Part shown: positions 45,783-53,886 of the stretch, piece after piece | Numbering within the stretch: the first letter of the stretch is position 1 | Layout of the letters: each line of letters opens with the position of its first letter | Assembly: GCA_021555075.1 (NCBI GenBank) | Contig: JAKGBX010000002.1 | Coordinates: 677,001-741,000, forward strand | From: Rhodobacteraceae bacterium LMO-JJ12 | Lineage (GTDB): Bacteria > Pseudomonadota > Alphaproteobacteria > Rhodobacterales > Rhodobacteraceae | DNA: 64,000 bases | Reading direction: 5' to 3' | Made by a program: the position numbers and the translations under genes | The notes under the pieces: generated by a model | Databases searched by the model: none | Told to the model about the DNA's origin: nothing | Seen by the model: only the letters and a program-made list of their open reading frames with translations

Positions 45783-46553
45783 ATGACGCAAGATATGCTT
45801 TTGATCGACATTGAGGGCGGGGTGGCGACGCTCACCATGAACCGCCCGGGCAAGCGCAACGCGATGTGCGATGAATTGCTTGCGGCGCTGGACCGGTTTT
45901 TCACCACGCCCCCCGAAAGGGTGAAGGCGGTGATCCTGACCGGAACAGAGGGGCATTATTGTTCGGGGCTTGATCTATCCGAGCACAAGCAGCGCGATGC
46001 GGAAGCCACGATGCGCCATTCGCGCGGATGGCATGCGGTGATGGACCGAATCCAATATGGCGGTTTGCCGGTGGTGTCGGCGATGGAGGGCGCGGTGATC
46101 GGAGGCGGGCTGGAACTGGCCACTGCGACGCATGTGCGCATCGCCGAGCCGTCGACGATTTTCCAACTTCCGGAGGGGCGGCGGGGCATCTATGTCGGCG
46201 GTGGCGCGTCGGTGAGGGTCGGGCGCATTCTGGGTGCCGATCGGATGATCGAAATGATGCTGACCGGACGCAAGTTTGGCGCCGAGGACGGCTTGGGGCT
46301 GGGTCTTTGCCACTATAGCGTGGCCGCCGGTGAGGGGCTGGCCCTTGCGCGGGATCTGGCAGGCAAGATCGCCAGCAACGCGCCGCTGTCAAATTACGTG
46401 ATGATCCAGGCACTGAGCCGGATCGAGGATATGGACAAGGCGGGCGGGCTGTTTACTGAAAGTCTCTGCGCGGCGCTTACGCAGACCAGCCCGGATGCGA
46501 TGGAGGGGCTGGCGGCTTTCCTGGAGAAACGTCCGCCGAGTTTCGGGGCCTGA
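45783..46553 (+). CDS. Enoyl-CoA hydratase/isomerase (crotonase)
   Basis: A crotonase-fold protein of 256 residues. The oxyanion-hole segments are HYCSGLDLSEH near residue 60 and EGAVIGGGLELATATHVRIAE near 105, followed by FQLPEGRRGIYVGGGASVRV. It sits in front of a MarR gene and feruloyl-CoA synthetase, so hydration of a hydroxycinnamoyl-CoA is likely. GGGGGTGG precedes the ATG at 45783. Confidence 0.85.
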   Translation: MTQDMLLIDIEGGVATLTMNRPGKRNAMCDELLAALDRFFTTPPERVKAVILTGTEGHYCSGLDLSEHKQRDAEATMRHSRGWHAVMDRIQYGGLPVVSAMEGAVIGGGLELATATHVRIAEPSTIFQLPEGRRGIYVGGGASVRVGRILGADRMIEMMLTGRKFGAEDGLGLGLCHYSVAAGEGLALARDLAGKIASNAPLSNYVMIQALSRIEDMDKAGGLFTESLCAALTQTSPDAMEGLAAFLEKRPPSFGA

Positions 46554-46556
46554 GCC

Positions 46557-47030
46557 ATGGGCGAGCCAGAGGTTAAGCCGCCCGAAGCGGAGCAGGTTAG
46601 CGATACGGCGCTGCGTGGATTTGTCGGGTATCATATGAAGCGGGCGATGGCGGTGTTGCAGGCCGATCTCAACCGCGCGCTCAAGCCGCTCGGGCTTCGG
46701 ATGGTAACCTATTCAGCGTTGGTGATGATCGTTGAGAATGCCGGGTTGCGCCAAGCGCAGCTGGCCGATGCGCTGGCCATCGAGCGGCCCAATCTGGTGG
46801 TCATTCTCGATGAGTTGGAGGAACGAGGGTTGATCACCCGCGACAAGGTGCCGAGCGATCGGCGCGCCTATGCTTTGAACCCGACACTGAAGGGCTGCAC
46901 GCTGTGCGAAGCGGCGAAGGCAGCGAACCGGGCGGATGAGGTGCGGTTGTTGCGGGGGCTGGAGGATGAAAAACGCGCGACGGTAATCGAGGTGATGAAC
47001 CTGATCGAGCGCGGCGGGAGATCTTCGTAG
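46557..47030 (+). CDS. MarR-family regulator of the hydroxycinnamate genes
   Basis: A protein of 157 residues with a winged helix (QLADALAIERPNLVVILDELEERGLI, about residues 62-87, and DKVPSDRRAYALNPT). It lies between the crotonase and feruloyl-CoA synthetase genes. MarR proteins in hydroxycinnamate operons, such as FerR and CouR, respond to the CoA thioesters. This one is inside the operon rather than divergent. Confidence 0.83.
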   Translation: MGEPEVKPPEAEQVSDTALRGFVGYHMKRAMAVLQADLNRALKPLGLRMVTYSALVMIVENAGLRQAQLADALAIERPNLVVILDELEERGLITRDKVPSDRRAYALNPTLKGCTLCEAAKAANRADEVRLLRGLEDEKRATVIEVMNLIERGGRSS

Positions 47031-47060
47031 GAGGGGGCGCATGTTGGGAGGAGCAGCATC

Positions 47061-48878
47061 ATGAAGAGAACAACGCGGTTTGAACCGCATGACACTGAAC
47101 TGACACGGCGCGCTGATGGCAGCCTGCTCTATCGATCGAAACGAACGATGGGTGAGGTAGCGGCGCGTACTGGGGATTGGCTGCATCGCTGGGCCGGGGA
47201 GGCGCCTGAGCGCGTGTTCCTGGCTGAACGCAGCGGCGCGGGCTGGCGCGAGGAAGGCTACGGCGCGGTGCTGGAGCAGGTGCGCGCGGTGGCGCAGAGC
47301 CTGTTGGCACGCGGGCTCGATGGTACCACACCGATCCTGATCCTGTCAGGAAACGGGGTGGATCATGGGCTGCTCGCGCTGGCGGCGCAATATGCCGGTA
47401 TTCCAGCGGTTCCTGTGGCCGAGCAATACTCGCTGATCCACGGGGCGCACGGGCGGTTGCGCCATGCGATCGAGTTGGTGAAGCCGAAGATGGCCTATGC
47501 CGTGGACGCAGAGCAATATCGCGAGGCTTTGGACTTGCCGGAGTTCGAGCAGATCGAGATCGTGGCGTCGCGGCCTGGAGCGCGCGCCGGGGTGACGCCA
47601 TTCGCGGAGCTTCTGAAAGGAGATGCGGGGGCTGATGTGGACGCGGCATTCGATATGGTAACGCCCGACACAATGGTGAAAATTCTGCTGACGTCGGGCT
47701 CGACCTCGTCGCCCAAGGGGGTGATCACGACGCATAAGATGATGTGCGTCAACCAGGCACAGATCTTCGATTCACTGCCGCAGTTGAAGGACCGGGTGCC
47801 GAGGATCCTGGATTGGCTACCTTGGAACCATGTCTTTGGCGGGTCGCATAATTTCAACATGATGCTGGCCAATGGCGGTTCGTTTTACATCGATGATGGC
47901 AAGCCGGTGAAAGGCTTGTTTGAACGCACTTTGGAAAACCTGTCGATGGTTACCGGCACGCTGAGTTTCAACGTGCCGGTCGGCTATGGGCTGTTGATTG
48001 CGGAATTGAAGACGGATGCGGCGCTCAAACAACGCTTCTTCGAGGATCTCGATATGATCTTCTATGCCGGCGCGTCGCTGCCGCAGGATATGTGGCAGGC
48101 GCTGGAACAGATGGCGATGGAGGTGAAGGGCGAGGTGCCACTGATGACGTCGAGCTGGGGGCTGACCGAGACGGCGCCGGCCGCGATGTTCCAGCAGGAG
48201 CCGACCGATAGCGCAGGGCGGATCGGTGTGCCGATGACGGGGATTGATCTTAAGCTGATACCGGACGCTGATATGCGCTGTGAAGTGCGGCTGCGCGGCC
48301 CGTCGATCATGCCTGGCTATTTTGAGAGCCCGGAGAAGACCAAGGAGGCCTTTGACGATGAGGGGTTCTTTATCACGGGCGATGCGATGCGGTTTGTTGA
48401 TCCTGACAATCCCAACAAGGGCATGAAATTTGATGGGCGGATTTCGGAAGATTTCAAACTGAACACCGGGACTTGGGTGCGTGCGTCGCTGTTGCGGCTT
48501 GAACTTCTGGTGTTGCTTGCGCCGCTTGCCGCTGATCTGGTGGTCACAGGCGCAGACCGGGAGCAGATCGGTATCATGATTTTTCCCAACATGGGTGAGC
48601 TTGAGAAAGCGGGTTATTCAGTTGAAACCGAGGCAGGTGCGATAACCGACAGGCTTCTTCTGGGTGAGGTTCACCGCAGGCTTGCGGAGAGGGCGCGCGA
48701 AGTGTCGGGCACTTCGGTGCATGTCGGGCGGGCGCTGCTGCTGGCCGAGCCGCCCGATATGGGCGAGGGCGAGATGACGGCCAAGGGCAACCTCAATTGC
48801 CACCGCGTGCTGGAGCGGCGCGAGGTGCTGTTGGAGCGGTTATATTCACCAAACGATGCGGCGGTTGTCACTGTCTGA
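47061..48878 (+). CDS. fcs: Feruloyl-CoA synthetase-type AMP-forming ligase
   Basis: An ANL-superfamily ligase of 605 residues. The P-loop-like ILLTSGSTSSPKGVITTH lies near residue 212, SSWGLTETAPA near 375, and GFFITGDAMRFVDPDNP near 440. The C-terminus differs from fatty-acid ligases and fits the feruloyl-CoA synthase subfamily. It activates ferulate, p-coumarate or caffeate with CoA and ATP. GGGAGGAG precedes the ATG. Confidence 0.87.
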   Translation: MKRTTRFEPHDTELTRRADGSLLYRSKRTMGEVAARTGDWLHRWAGEAPERVFLAERSGAGWREEGYGAVLEQVRAVAQSLLARGLDGTTPILILSGNGVDHGLLALAAQYAGIPAVPVAEQYSLIHGAHGRLRHAIELVKPKMAYAVDAEQYREALDLPEFEQIEIVASRPGARAGVTPFAELLKGDAGADVDAAFDMVTPDTMVKILLTSGSTSSPKGVITTHKMMCVNQAQIFDSLPQLKDRVPRILDWLPWNHVFGGSHNFNMMLANGGSFYIDDGKPVKGLFERTLENLSMVTGTLSFNVPVGYGLLIAELKTDAALKQRFFEDLDMIFYAGASLPQDMWQALEQMAMEVKGEVPLMTSSWGLTETAPAAMFQQEPTDSAGRIGVPMTGIDLKLIPDADMRCEVRLRGPSIMPGYFESPEKTKEAFDDEGFFITGDAMRFVDPDNPNKGMKFDGRISEDFKLNTGTWVRASLLRLELLVLLAPLAADLVVTGADREQIGIMIFPNMGELEKAGYSVETEAGAITDRLLLGEVHRRLAERAREVSGTSVHVGRALLLAEPPDMGEGEMTAKGNLNCHRVLERREVLLERLYSPNDAAVVTV

Positions 48879-48957
48879 GTGGCGGCTGACTGCTGCTAGA
48901 AAATGTTGCTTGCTCCGGGTCTGACCAGGGGCGGTTTGCGAAGAGAAGGAGACGAAC

Positions 48958-49830
48958 ATGGTCGACATCAGCAAGATGCGTGCAATCGACATTCACACCC
49001 ATGCGGAAGAGCCGTGCGGCTGCCATTCCGATGATGGCTATGATGATCTGCAATCGACGATGGCGAACTATTTCGGCGCGCCGTGGAAACACCCACCGAC
49101 GGTGCCGCAGACCGCCCAGCACTATCGTGAACAGAACATCGCGGCAGTGATCTTCCCGGTCGATTCCGAGCGTGAGACGGGGTATCGGCGCTATAAGAAC
49201 GAAGAGGTGGCCGAGCTTGCGGCAGAGAATGACGATGTGCTCATTCCGTTTGCCTCGATTGACCCATGGAAGGGTAAAATGGGGGTGCGTGAAGCGCGCA
49301 GGCTGATCAAGGATTTCGGGATCAAGGGTTTCAAGTTTCACCCGACGATGCAGGGGTTCTGGCCCAATGACCGGATGGCGTATCCGCTCTATGAAGCAAT
49401 CGCCGAGGAGGGCGGCATCGCGCTTTTCCATACCGGGCAGACGGGGGTTGGGTCGGGCATGCCGGGGGGCAATGGGATGCGGCTGAAGTATTCCAACCCG
49501 ATGGTGATTGACGATGTGGCGGTGGATTTTCCGGACATGAAGATCATCCTCGCGCATCCCAGCTTTCCCTGGCAGGAAGAGGCGCTTTCGGTGGCCCAGC
49601 ACAAGCCGAATGTCTATATCGACCTTAGCGGCTGGTCACCGAAGTATTTCCCTGAAATCCTTGTAAAATACTGCAATTCGATTTTGAAGAAGAAGGTTCT
49701 GTTCGGCTCGGATTGGCCGATGATCACGCCGGAGCGGTGGTTGAGCGATTTTGAAAAGATCGCGATCAAGGACGAGCTGCGCGAGGACATCATCAAGGGC
49801 AATGCGGCGCGGCTTTTGGGTTTGAGCTGA
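48958..49830 (+). CDS. Amidohydrolase-2 family hydrolase, probable beta-ketoacyl-CoA cleavage
   Basis: A TIM-barrel metal hydrolase of 290 residues with DIHTHAEEPCGCH near the N-terminus (H-x-H), FHPTMQGFWPND, ILAHPSFPW and a late FGSDWPMITPERW. Members act as decarboxylases (ACMSD-like) or hydrolases. In the coumarate pathway of Rhodococcus an amidohydrolase of this family cleaves the aromatic beta-ketoacyl-CoA. Its place after the ligase gene supports that role here, as inference. AAGGAGA precedes the ATG. Confidence 0.78.
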   Translation: MVDISKMRAIDIHTHAEEPCGCHSDDGYDDLQSTMANYFGAPWKHPPTVPQTAQHYREQNIAAVIFPVDSERETGYRRYKNEEVAELAAENDDVLIPFASIDPWKGKMGVREARRLIKDFGIKGFKFHPTMQGFWPNDRMAYPLYEAIAEEGGIALFHTGQTGVGSGMPGGNGMRLKYSNPMVIDDVAVDFPDMKIILAHPSFPWQEEALSVAQHKPNVYIDLSGWSPKYFPEILVKYCNSILKKKVLFGSDWPMITPERWLSDFEKIAIKDELREDIIKGNAARLLGLS

Positions 49831-50149
49831 CGGCGGGGGTGGTGTTTCAACAAGTTGCGGGCGAAGCTTAAGTGGCGGAGATGCAGTCTACCCCCGGTTT
49901 GGTTTCACATAGTTATAACCACCGAGCGGTGTTTGCAGCGCATCAAGATGGTGATGATCCAGGCATTGGCAACGGAAATTGCCATGTGTCAGGGCGGCGA
50001 GTGACGCTTTTCCCATTGACCGTCGGAGGTCTTCCCTGTTGATGAGGTTTGACAGGGGGGCCGCGGATGTCGCGCAAACACACAACTTTCAGTGTCGCAA
50101 ACCACAGATGTCGAAGATTTCTTCGACCGCGCCCTGTTGAGGTTGAGCG
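49831..50149. other. Gap of about 320 bases without a clear gene
   Basis: A 65-codon frame on the minus strand (49888-50085) has no ribosome binding site and no known motif. No clear terminator or repeat was found. It may hold the promoter of the transporter gene to its right. Confidence 0.35.
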
Positions 50150-51043
50150 GTGAGCGTTGAAACAGGGGCTTCTGGCAGCCCGATCTGGAAGGTGGCGCCG
50201 GGACTCTTCGTGCTGTTTTGGGCCGGGGGCTATGGCTTTGCCAAGCTCGGCCTGCCCTATATCGAGCCGATCACCATGCTGGTGGTGCGCTTTGGGTTTG
50301 CGGCCCTTATTCTTGGCGCAATTCTGAGCGTGATGCGGGTGCCATGGCCCAAAAGTGCGGCACATTGGGGCGCGTTGGCGCTGACCGGATTTCTGATTCA
50401 GAGCGTCTATTTCGGACTGAGTTATCTGGCGCTCAAATCCGGCGTGAATGCCGGAACTTTGCCTATTTTGATGGCGTTGCAGCCGATGTTGGTCGCGTTG
50501 TTGACGTTGTGGCTTTCGCCCGGTGCAGGGGGCGGGGTGAAGCTGTGGCTCGGGCTGTTGGCGGGCTTTGGCGGTGTGGTGTTGGTAATCTGGTCGGGGG
50601 ATACGCTGGGGCCGAGCCCAATGGTCGGGCTGTTGCTGGCCGCAGGGGCGCTTATCGGGATCACCACGGCCACCTTGTTTGAAAAGCGTCACGGATTTTC
50701 CACGCATCCGCTTGTCGGCAGTTTGGTGCAATATGTCGTGGGGTTTTCCACGCTTCTGCCGGTTGCGTTGATCTTTGAAAGCCAGGCGATCGATTGGCAA
50801 CCCGAGCTGATTGTGGCGTTGGTCTATCTCGTGATCGGCAACTCGTTGATTTCCGTCACGCTTTTCGTCGGATTGGTGCAGCGCGGCAATGCCACGCGTA
50901 TCTCGGCGCTGCTCTATCTTGTGCCGCCTCTGGCATTGGTGATGGCCTGGGCGCTGCTGGGTGAAACCCTGGCGCCGCTGGCGTTTGCGGGGTTCGTGAT
51001 CTCGGTGATCGGAGTCTGGCTAGTGAACCGGGCGACGGTTTGA
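50150..51043 (+). CDS. EamA/DMT-family transporter
   Basis: A membrane protein of 297 residues with ten hydrophobic helices in two EamA repeats (about residues 10-140 and 155-295). FWAGGYGFAKLGLPYIEPI starts the first and LIGITTATLFEKRH the second. It exports or imports a small metabolite of unknown identity. The start is a GTG. Confidence 0.87.
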   Translation: MSVETGASGSPIWKVAPGLFVLFWAGGYGFAKLGLPYIEPITMLVVRFGFAALILGAILSVMRVPWPKSAAHWGALALTGFLIQSVYFGLSYLALKSGVNAGTLPILMALQPMLVALLTLWLSPGAGGGVKLWLGLLAGFGGVVLVIWSGDTLGPSPMVGLLLAAGALIGITTATLFEKRHGFSTHPLVGSLVQYVVGFSTLLPVALIFESQAIDWQPELIVALVYLVIGNSLISVTLFVGLVQRGNATRISALLYLVPPLALVMAWALLGETLAPLAFAGFVISVIGVWLVNRATV

Positions 51044-51111
51044 AACTTGATGGCTTGTGCTCGTCGCGGCTTGACGCAAAACTGTAGGGCGCGGCAACGG
51101 GGGCAAGTGGC

Positions 51112-51849
51112 ATGGCTAAATCAATCATTATTACCGGCGCGGGACGGGGCATAGGCAAGGCCTGTGCCGAGGCGTTCTTGCAGGCAGGATGGCGCGTCGG
51201 ATTGATGGGACGTCACGCCGATACGCTGGCAGAAGTGGCGGCGGGTCATGCCGATGCGCGGGTTATGCCCTGCGATGTGCGCGATGCCGCAGAAGTTGAG
51301 CAAGCCTTTGAAAAAGCGTCGAAAAGCTGGGGTCGCTTGGATGCTGTTTTCAACAATGCCGGGCTGTCATTACTGTCGAAAACCATTGATGAAATCGAGG
51401 TGAACGCCTGGCGCGAGGTGATCGATGTGAACCTCACCGGATCGTTCATCTGCGCGCGTGCGGCCTTTCGAATCATGCGCGCACAGCAGCCGCAAGGCGG
51501 GCGGATCATTAACAACGGTTCGATCTCGGCGCATGTGCCGCGCTGGGGGTCGGCGGCCTATACGGCCTCGAAACATGCGATCACCGGGCTGACCAAATCG
51601 ATATCGCTTGACGGGCGGCCCTTTGATATCGCGTGCGGCCAGATTGACATCGGTAACGCGCTTACCGACATGGCCGCGAAGATGGCCCAGGGCATGCCGC
51701 AGGCCGATGGCGAAATCCGGGAAGAGGCGGTGATGGATGTGGGGCATGTGGCGTCGTCGGTGCTGCATATGGCCGAGCTGCCGCTTGACGCAAATGTCCA
51801 GTTCATGACCGTGATGGCGACAAATATGCCTTTTATCGGAAGAGGTTAG
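51112..51849 (+). CDS. SDR-family oxidoreductase
   Basis: A protein of 245 residues with TGAGRGIG (cofactor), NNAG near residue 80, the catalytic Ser in INNGSISAH and Y-x3-K in AAYTASKHAITG. In this neighbourhood it could be the beta-hydroxyacyl-CoA dehydrogenase step of hydroxycinnamate breakdown, between crotonase and amidohydrolase. That link is contextual, and a transporter gene lies between. Confidence 0.82.
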   Translation: MAKSIIITGAGRGIGKACAEAFLQAGWRVGLMGRHADTLAEVAAGHADARVMPCDVRDAAEVEQAFEKASKSWGRLDAVFNNAGLSLLSKTIDEIEVNAWREVIDVNLTGSFICARAAFRIMRAQQPQGGRIINNGSISAHVPRWGSAAYTASKHAITGLTKSISLDGRPFDIACGQIDIGNALTDMAAKMAQGMPQADGEIREEAVMDVGHVASSVLHMAELPLDANVQFMTVMATNMPFIGRG

Positions 51850-52011
51850 CATATCAGCGTAAACATCCGCAAACCCCATCGCGCCGAATGGTAAACGCCG
51901 AAATCCGCGCGATTTTCGGGGGGTGAATCCCGGCTGCCGCCCGGCTGATTTGCGTATGACATACGCCACCGTAGGGTGTTAAGCCAAATTGACTTAATGC
52001 GCCGCGCGCCC

Positions 52012-52058
52012 CTTCATCTTGCCGTAAATATCCCGGGGGTCTGGGGGCTGGCCCCCAG
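52012..52058. repeat. Dispersed repeat copy 3 with adjoining hairpin
   Basis: CTTCATCTTGCCGTAAATAT (from 52012) matches the elements at 254 and 22534. It is followed at 52041-52058 by the inverted repeat CTGGGGGC-TG-GCCCCCAG. The pair may form a mobile or processed intergenic unit, or serve as the terminator of the SDR gene. Confidence 0.5.
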
Positions 52059-52124
52059 GATTCGGCGGTTGCCGCATTGCGCCCGAGCGGTATGTTGAGA
52101 AACCAAACAGAGGGGGTGCATCTG

Positions 52125-52976
52125 ATGAAACTGCTGCGATTCGGACCGAAGGGACAGGAAAAGCCGGGGCTGCTCGACGGGGCCGGGCGGGTGCGCGATC
52201 TGACGGGTCATGCGGCGGATTTCGCGGGGGCGGGCGTCTCGCTTCAAGCGCTGGAGACCATTCGCAGGATCGACCCGGAGAGCCTGCCGTTGGTCGAACA
52301 GCCCGAGCGGGTCGGATCGCCGCTGGCCTGGGTACCTAATTTCTTCGGCATCGGGCTCAACTATGCCAAGCACGCCGAGGAAGCGGGCATGAAAAAGCCG
52401 CTTGAACCGATCATCTTTTCCAAGGCCAGCTCGGCGCTCAATGGGCCGAATGATGCAGTGATCATTCCGCGCGGTTCGCAAAAGGCCGATTGGGAGGTCG
52501 AACTGGGCGTGGTGATCGGCAAGACCGCGCTCTATGTCAGCGAAGCCGAGGCGCTGGACCATGTGGCGGGCTATTGCACGATCAACGACGTGTCCGAGCG
52601 CAGTTTTCAGACCGAGCGTGGCGGGCAATGGATCAAAGGCAAGTCGGCGCCGAGTTTTGGCCCGGTGGGGCCGTGGCTGGTCACGGCGGATGAGGTGCCT
52701 GATCCGCAGGCGTTAGGCCTCACGCTTTCGCTGAACGGCGACGTGATGCAACGTTCGCGCACCGGTGACATGATTTTCAGCGTCGCCGAGATCATCTCGC
52801 ATATGAGCCAGTTCATGGAGCTGCGGCCCGGCGATGTTATCGCCACGGGCACACCCGAGGGGGTGGGCATGGGGATGAAGCCGCCGCGCTATCTTGTGCC
52901 TGGTGACGTGATGGAATTGGAGGTCGAAGGGCTGGGGCGGCAGCGGCAAGTGGTGGAGGCTGCGGACGCGGTATGA
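52125..52976 (+). CDS. FAH-family hydrolase
   Basis: A protein of 283 residues with the FAH core: IGLNYAKHAEE near residue 85, WEVELGVVIGKTA, and GDVIATGTPEGVGMG. It resembles ureidoglycolate-lyase or 2,4-diketo-3-deoxyfuconate-hydrolase type enzymes. It overlaps the hydroxypyruvate-isomerase-like gene by 4 bases, so the pair probably acts on one sugar-acid or keto-acid. GAGGGGG precedes the ATG at 52125. Confidence 0.83.
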   Translation: MKLLRFGPKGQEKPGLLDGAGRVRDLTGHAADFAGAGVSLQALETIRRIDPESLPLVEQPERVGSPLAWVPNFFGIGLNYAKHAEEAGMKKPLEPIIFSKASSALNGPNDAVIIPRGSQKADWEVELGVVIGKTALYVSEAEALDHVAGYCTINDVSERSFQTERGGQWIKGKSAPSFGPVGPWLVTADEVPDPQALGLTLSLNGDVMQRSRTGDMIFSVAEIISHMSQFMELRPGDVIATGTPEGVGMGMKPPRYLVPGDVMELEVEGLGRQRQVVEAADAV

Positions 52977-53731
52977 AGTTCTCGGCAAATCTGGGGTTTC
53001 TCTGGGCCGATCTGCCCTTGCCCGAAGCGATAGCGGCCGCGGCAGAGGCGGGGTTTGACGCTGTTGAATGCCATTGGCCTTACGCTGTGCCCGCAGATGG
53101 GGTCAGGGCCGCGCTTGAAATGGCCGGGGTGGCGATGCTGGGGATAAACACGCGGCGCGGCAATGTAGCGGCGGGCGAAATGGGTCTGAGCGCATTGCCG
53201 GGACGCGAGGTCGAAGCGCGCGGGGCAATAAAGGAAGCGGTGCGCTATGCCAGCATCATCGGCGCGGCGCATGTGCATGTGATGGCTGGAACGGCAGAGG
53301 GCGCCGAGGCCGAGGCGGTCTATCTCGAAAACCTGCGCTTTGCCTGCGAGATCGCAGCGCCCGAGGGTATAGTGATTCTAATTGAGCCGCTGAATCAAAA
53401 CGACGCGCCGGGGTATTTTTTGCGTAGCACGGGACAGGCAGAAAGTCTGATTAAAACACTCGGAATGCAGAACCTGAAGCTCATGTTTGATTGTTATCAT
53501 GTGCAATTGATCGAGGGCGATGTGGTGGGGCGGTTGGAGGAAGTGTTACCGATTGTCGGGCATATTCAGTTTGCAGGGGTGCCTGATCGGGGGCCGCCGG
53601 ATCGGGGGGGTCTGGATTACTCTCATGTTTTCAGGGCAATAGAAATGATGGGTTTTGATGCACCTTTAGGGGCGGAATACAAGCCGGGCGGGCCGACTGA
53701 GGACACGTTGGCATGGCTTCGCGCGCGCTGA
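52973..53731 (+). CDS. Hydroxypyruvate isomerase-like TIM-barrel enzyme
   Basis: A protein of 252 residues of the Hyi/OtnI group. It begins MKFSANLGFLWADLPLPEAI, with VLIEPLNQNDAPGYFL carrying the metal Glu, LMFDCYHVQL the Asp/His ligands, and GHIQFAGVPDRGPP. Family members isomerise hydroxypyruvate or 2-oxo-tetronate. It is coupled to the FAH-family gene before it. Confidence 0.85.
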   Translation: MKFSANLGFLWADLPLPEAIAAAAEAGFDAVECHWPYAVPADGVRAALEMAGVAMLGINTRRGNVAAGEMGLSALPGREVEARGAIKEAVRYASIIGAAHVHVMAGTAEGAEAEAVYLENLRFACEIAAPEGIVILIEPLNQNDAPGYFLRSTGQAESLIKTLGMQNLKLMFDCYHVQLIEGDVVGRLEEVLPIVGHIQFAGVPDRGPPDRGGLDYSHVFRAIEMMGFDAPLGAEYKPGGPTEDTLAWLRAR

Positions 53732-53811
53732 AGGCTGTGTCTGCGCGGGCGCGCAAAGATATATCTATCATATACTAAATAAAGGGAAAATTCGGCGAAA
53801 TCGTCAAGATG

Positions 53812-53825
53812 TTGACGGAAGTCAA
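53812..53825 (+). promoter_or_regulatory. NnrR/Dnr/FNR-type box upstream of nirS
   Basis: TTGAC-GGAA-GTCAA is a perfectly symmetric site, the strongest of the set in this window. It lies 61 bases before the nirS ATG, suitable for class II activation. Confidence 0.82.
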
Positions 53826-53886
53826 GGAGGAAAAATCGGAAGTAGGTGCATATTCTCCCCGTCTCACCAGAAAAGGGAGAGTGATA

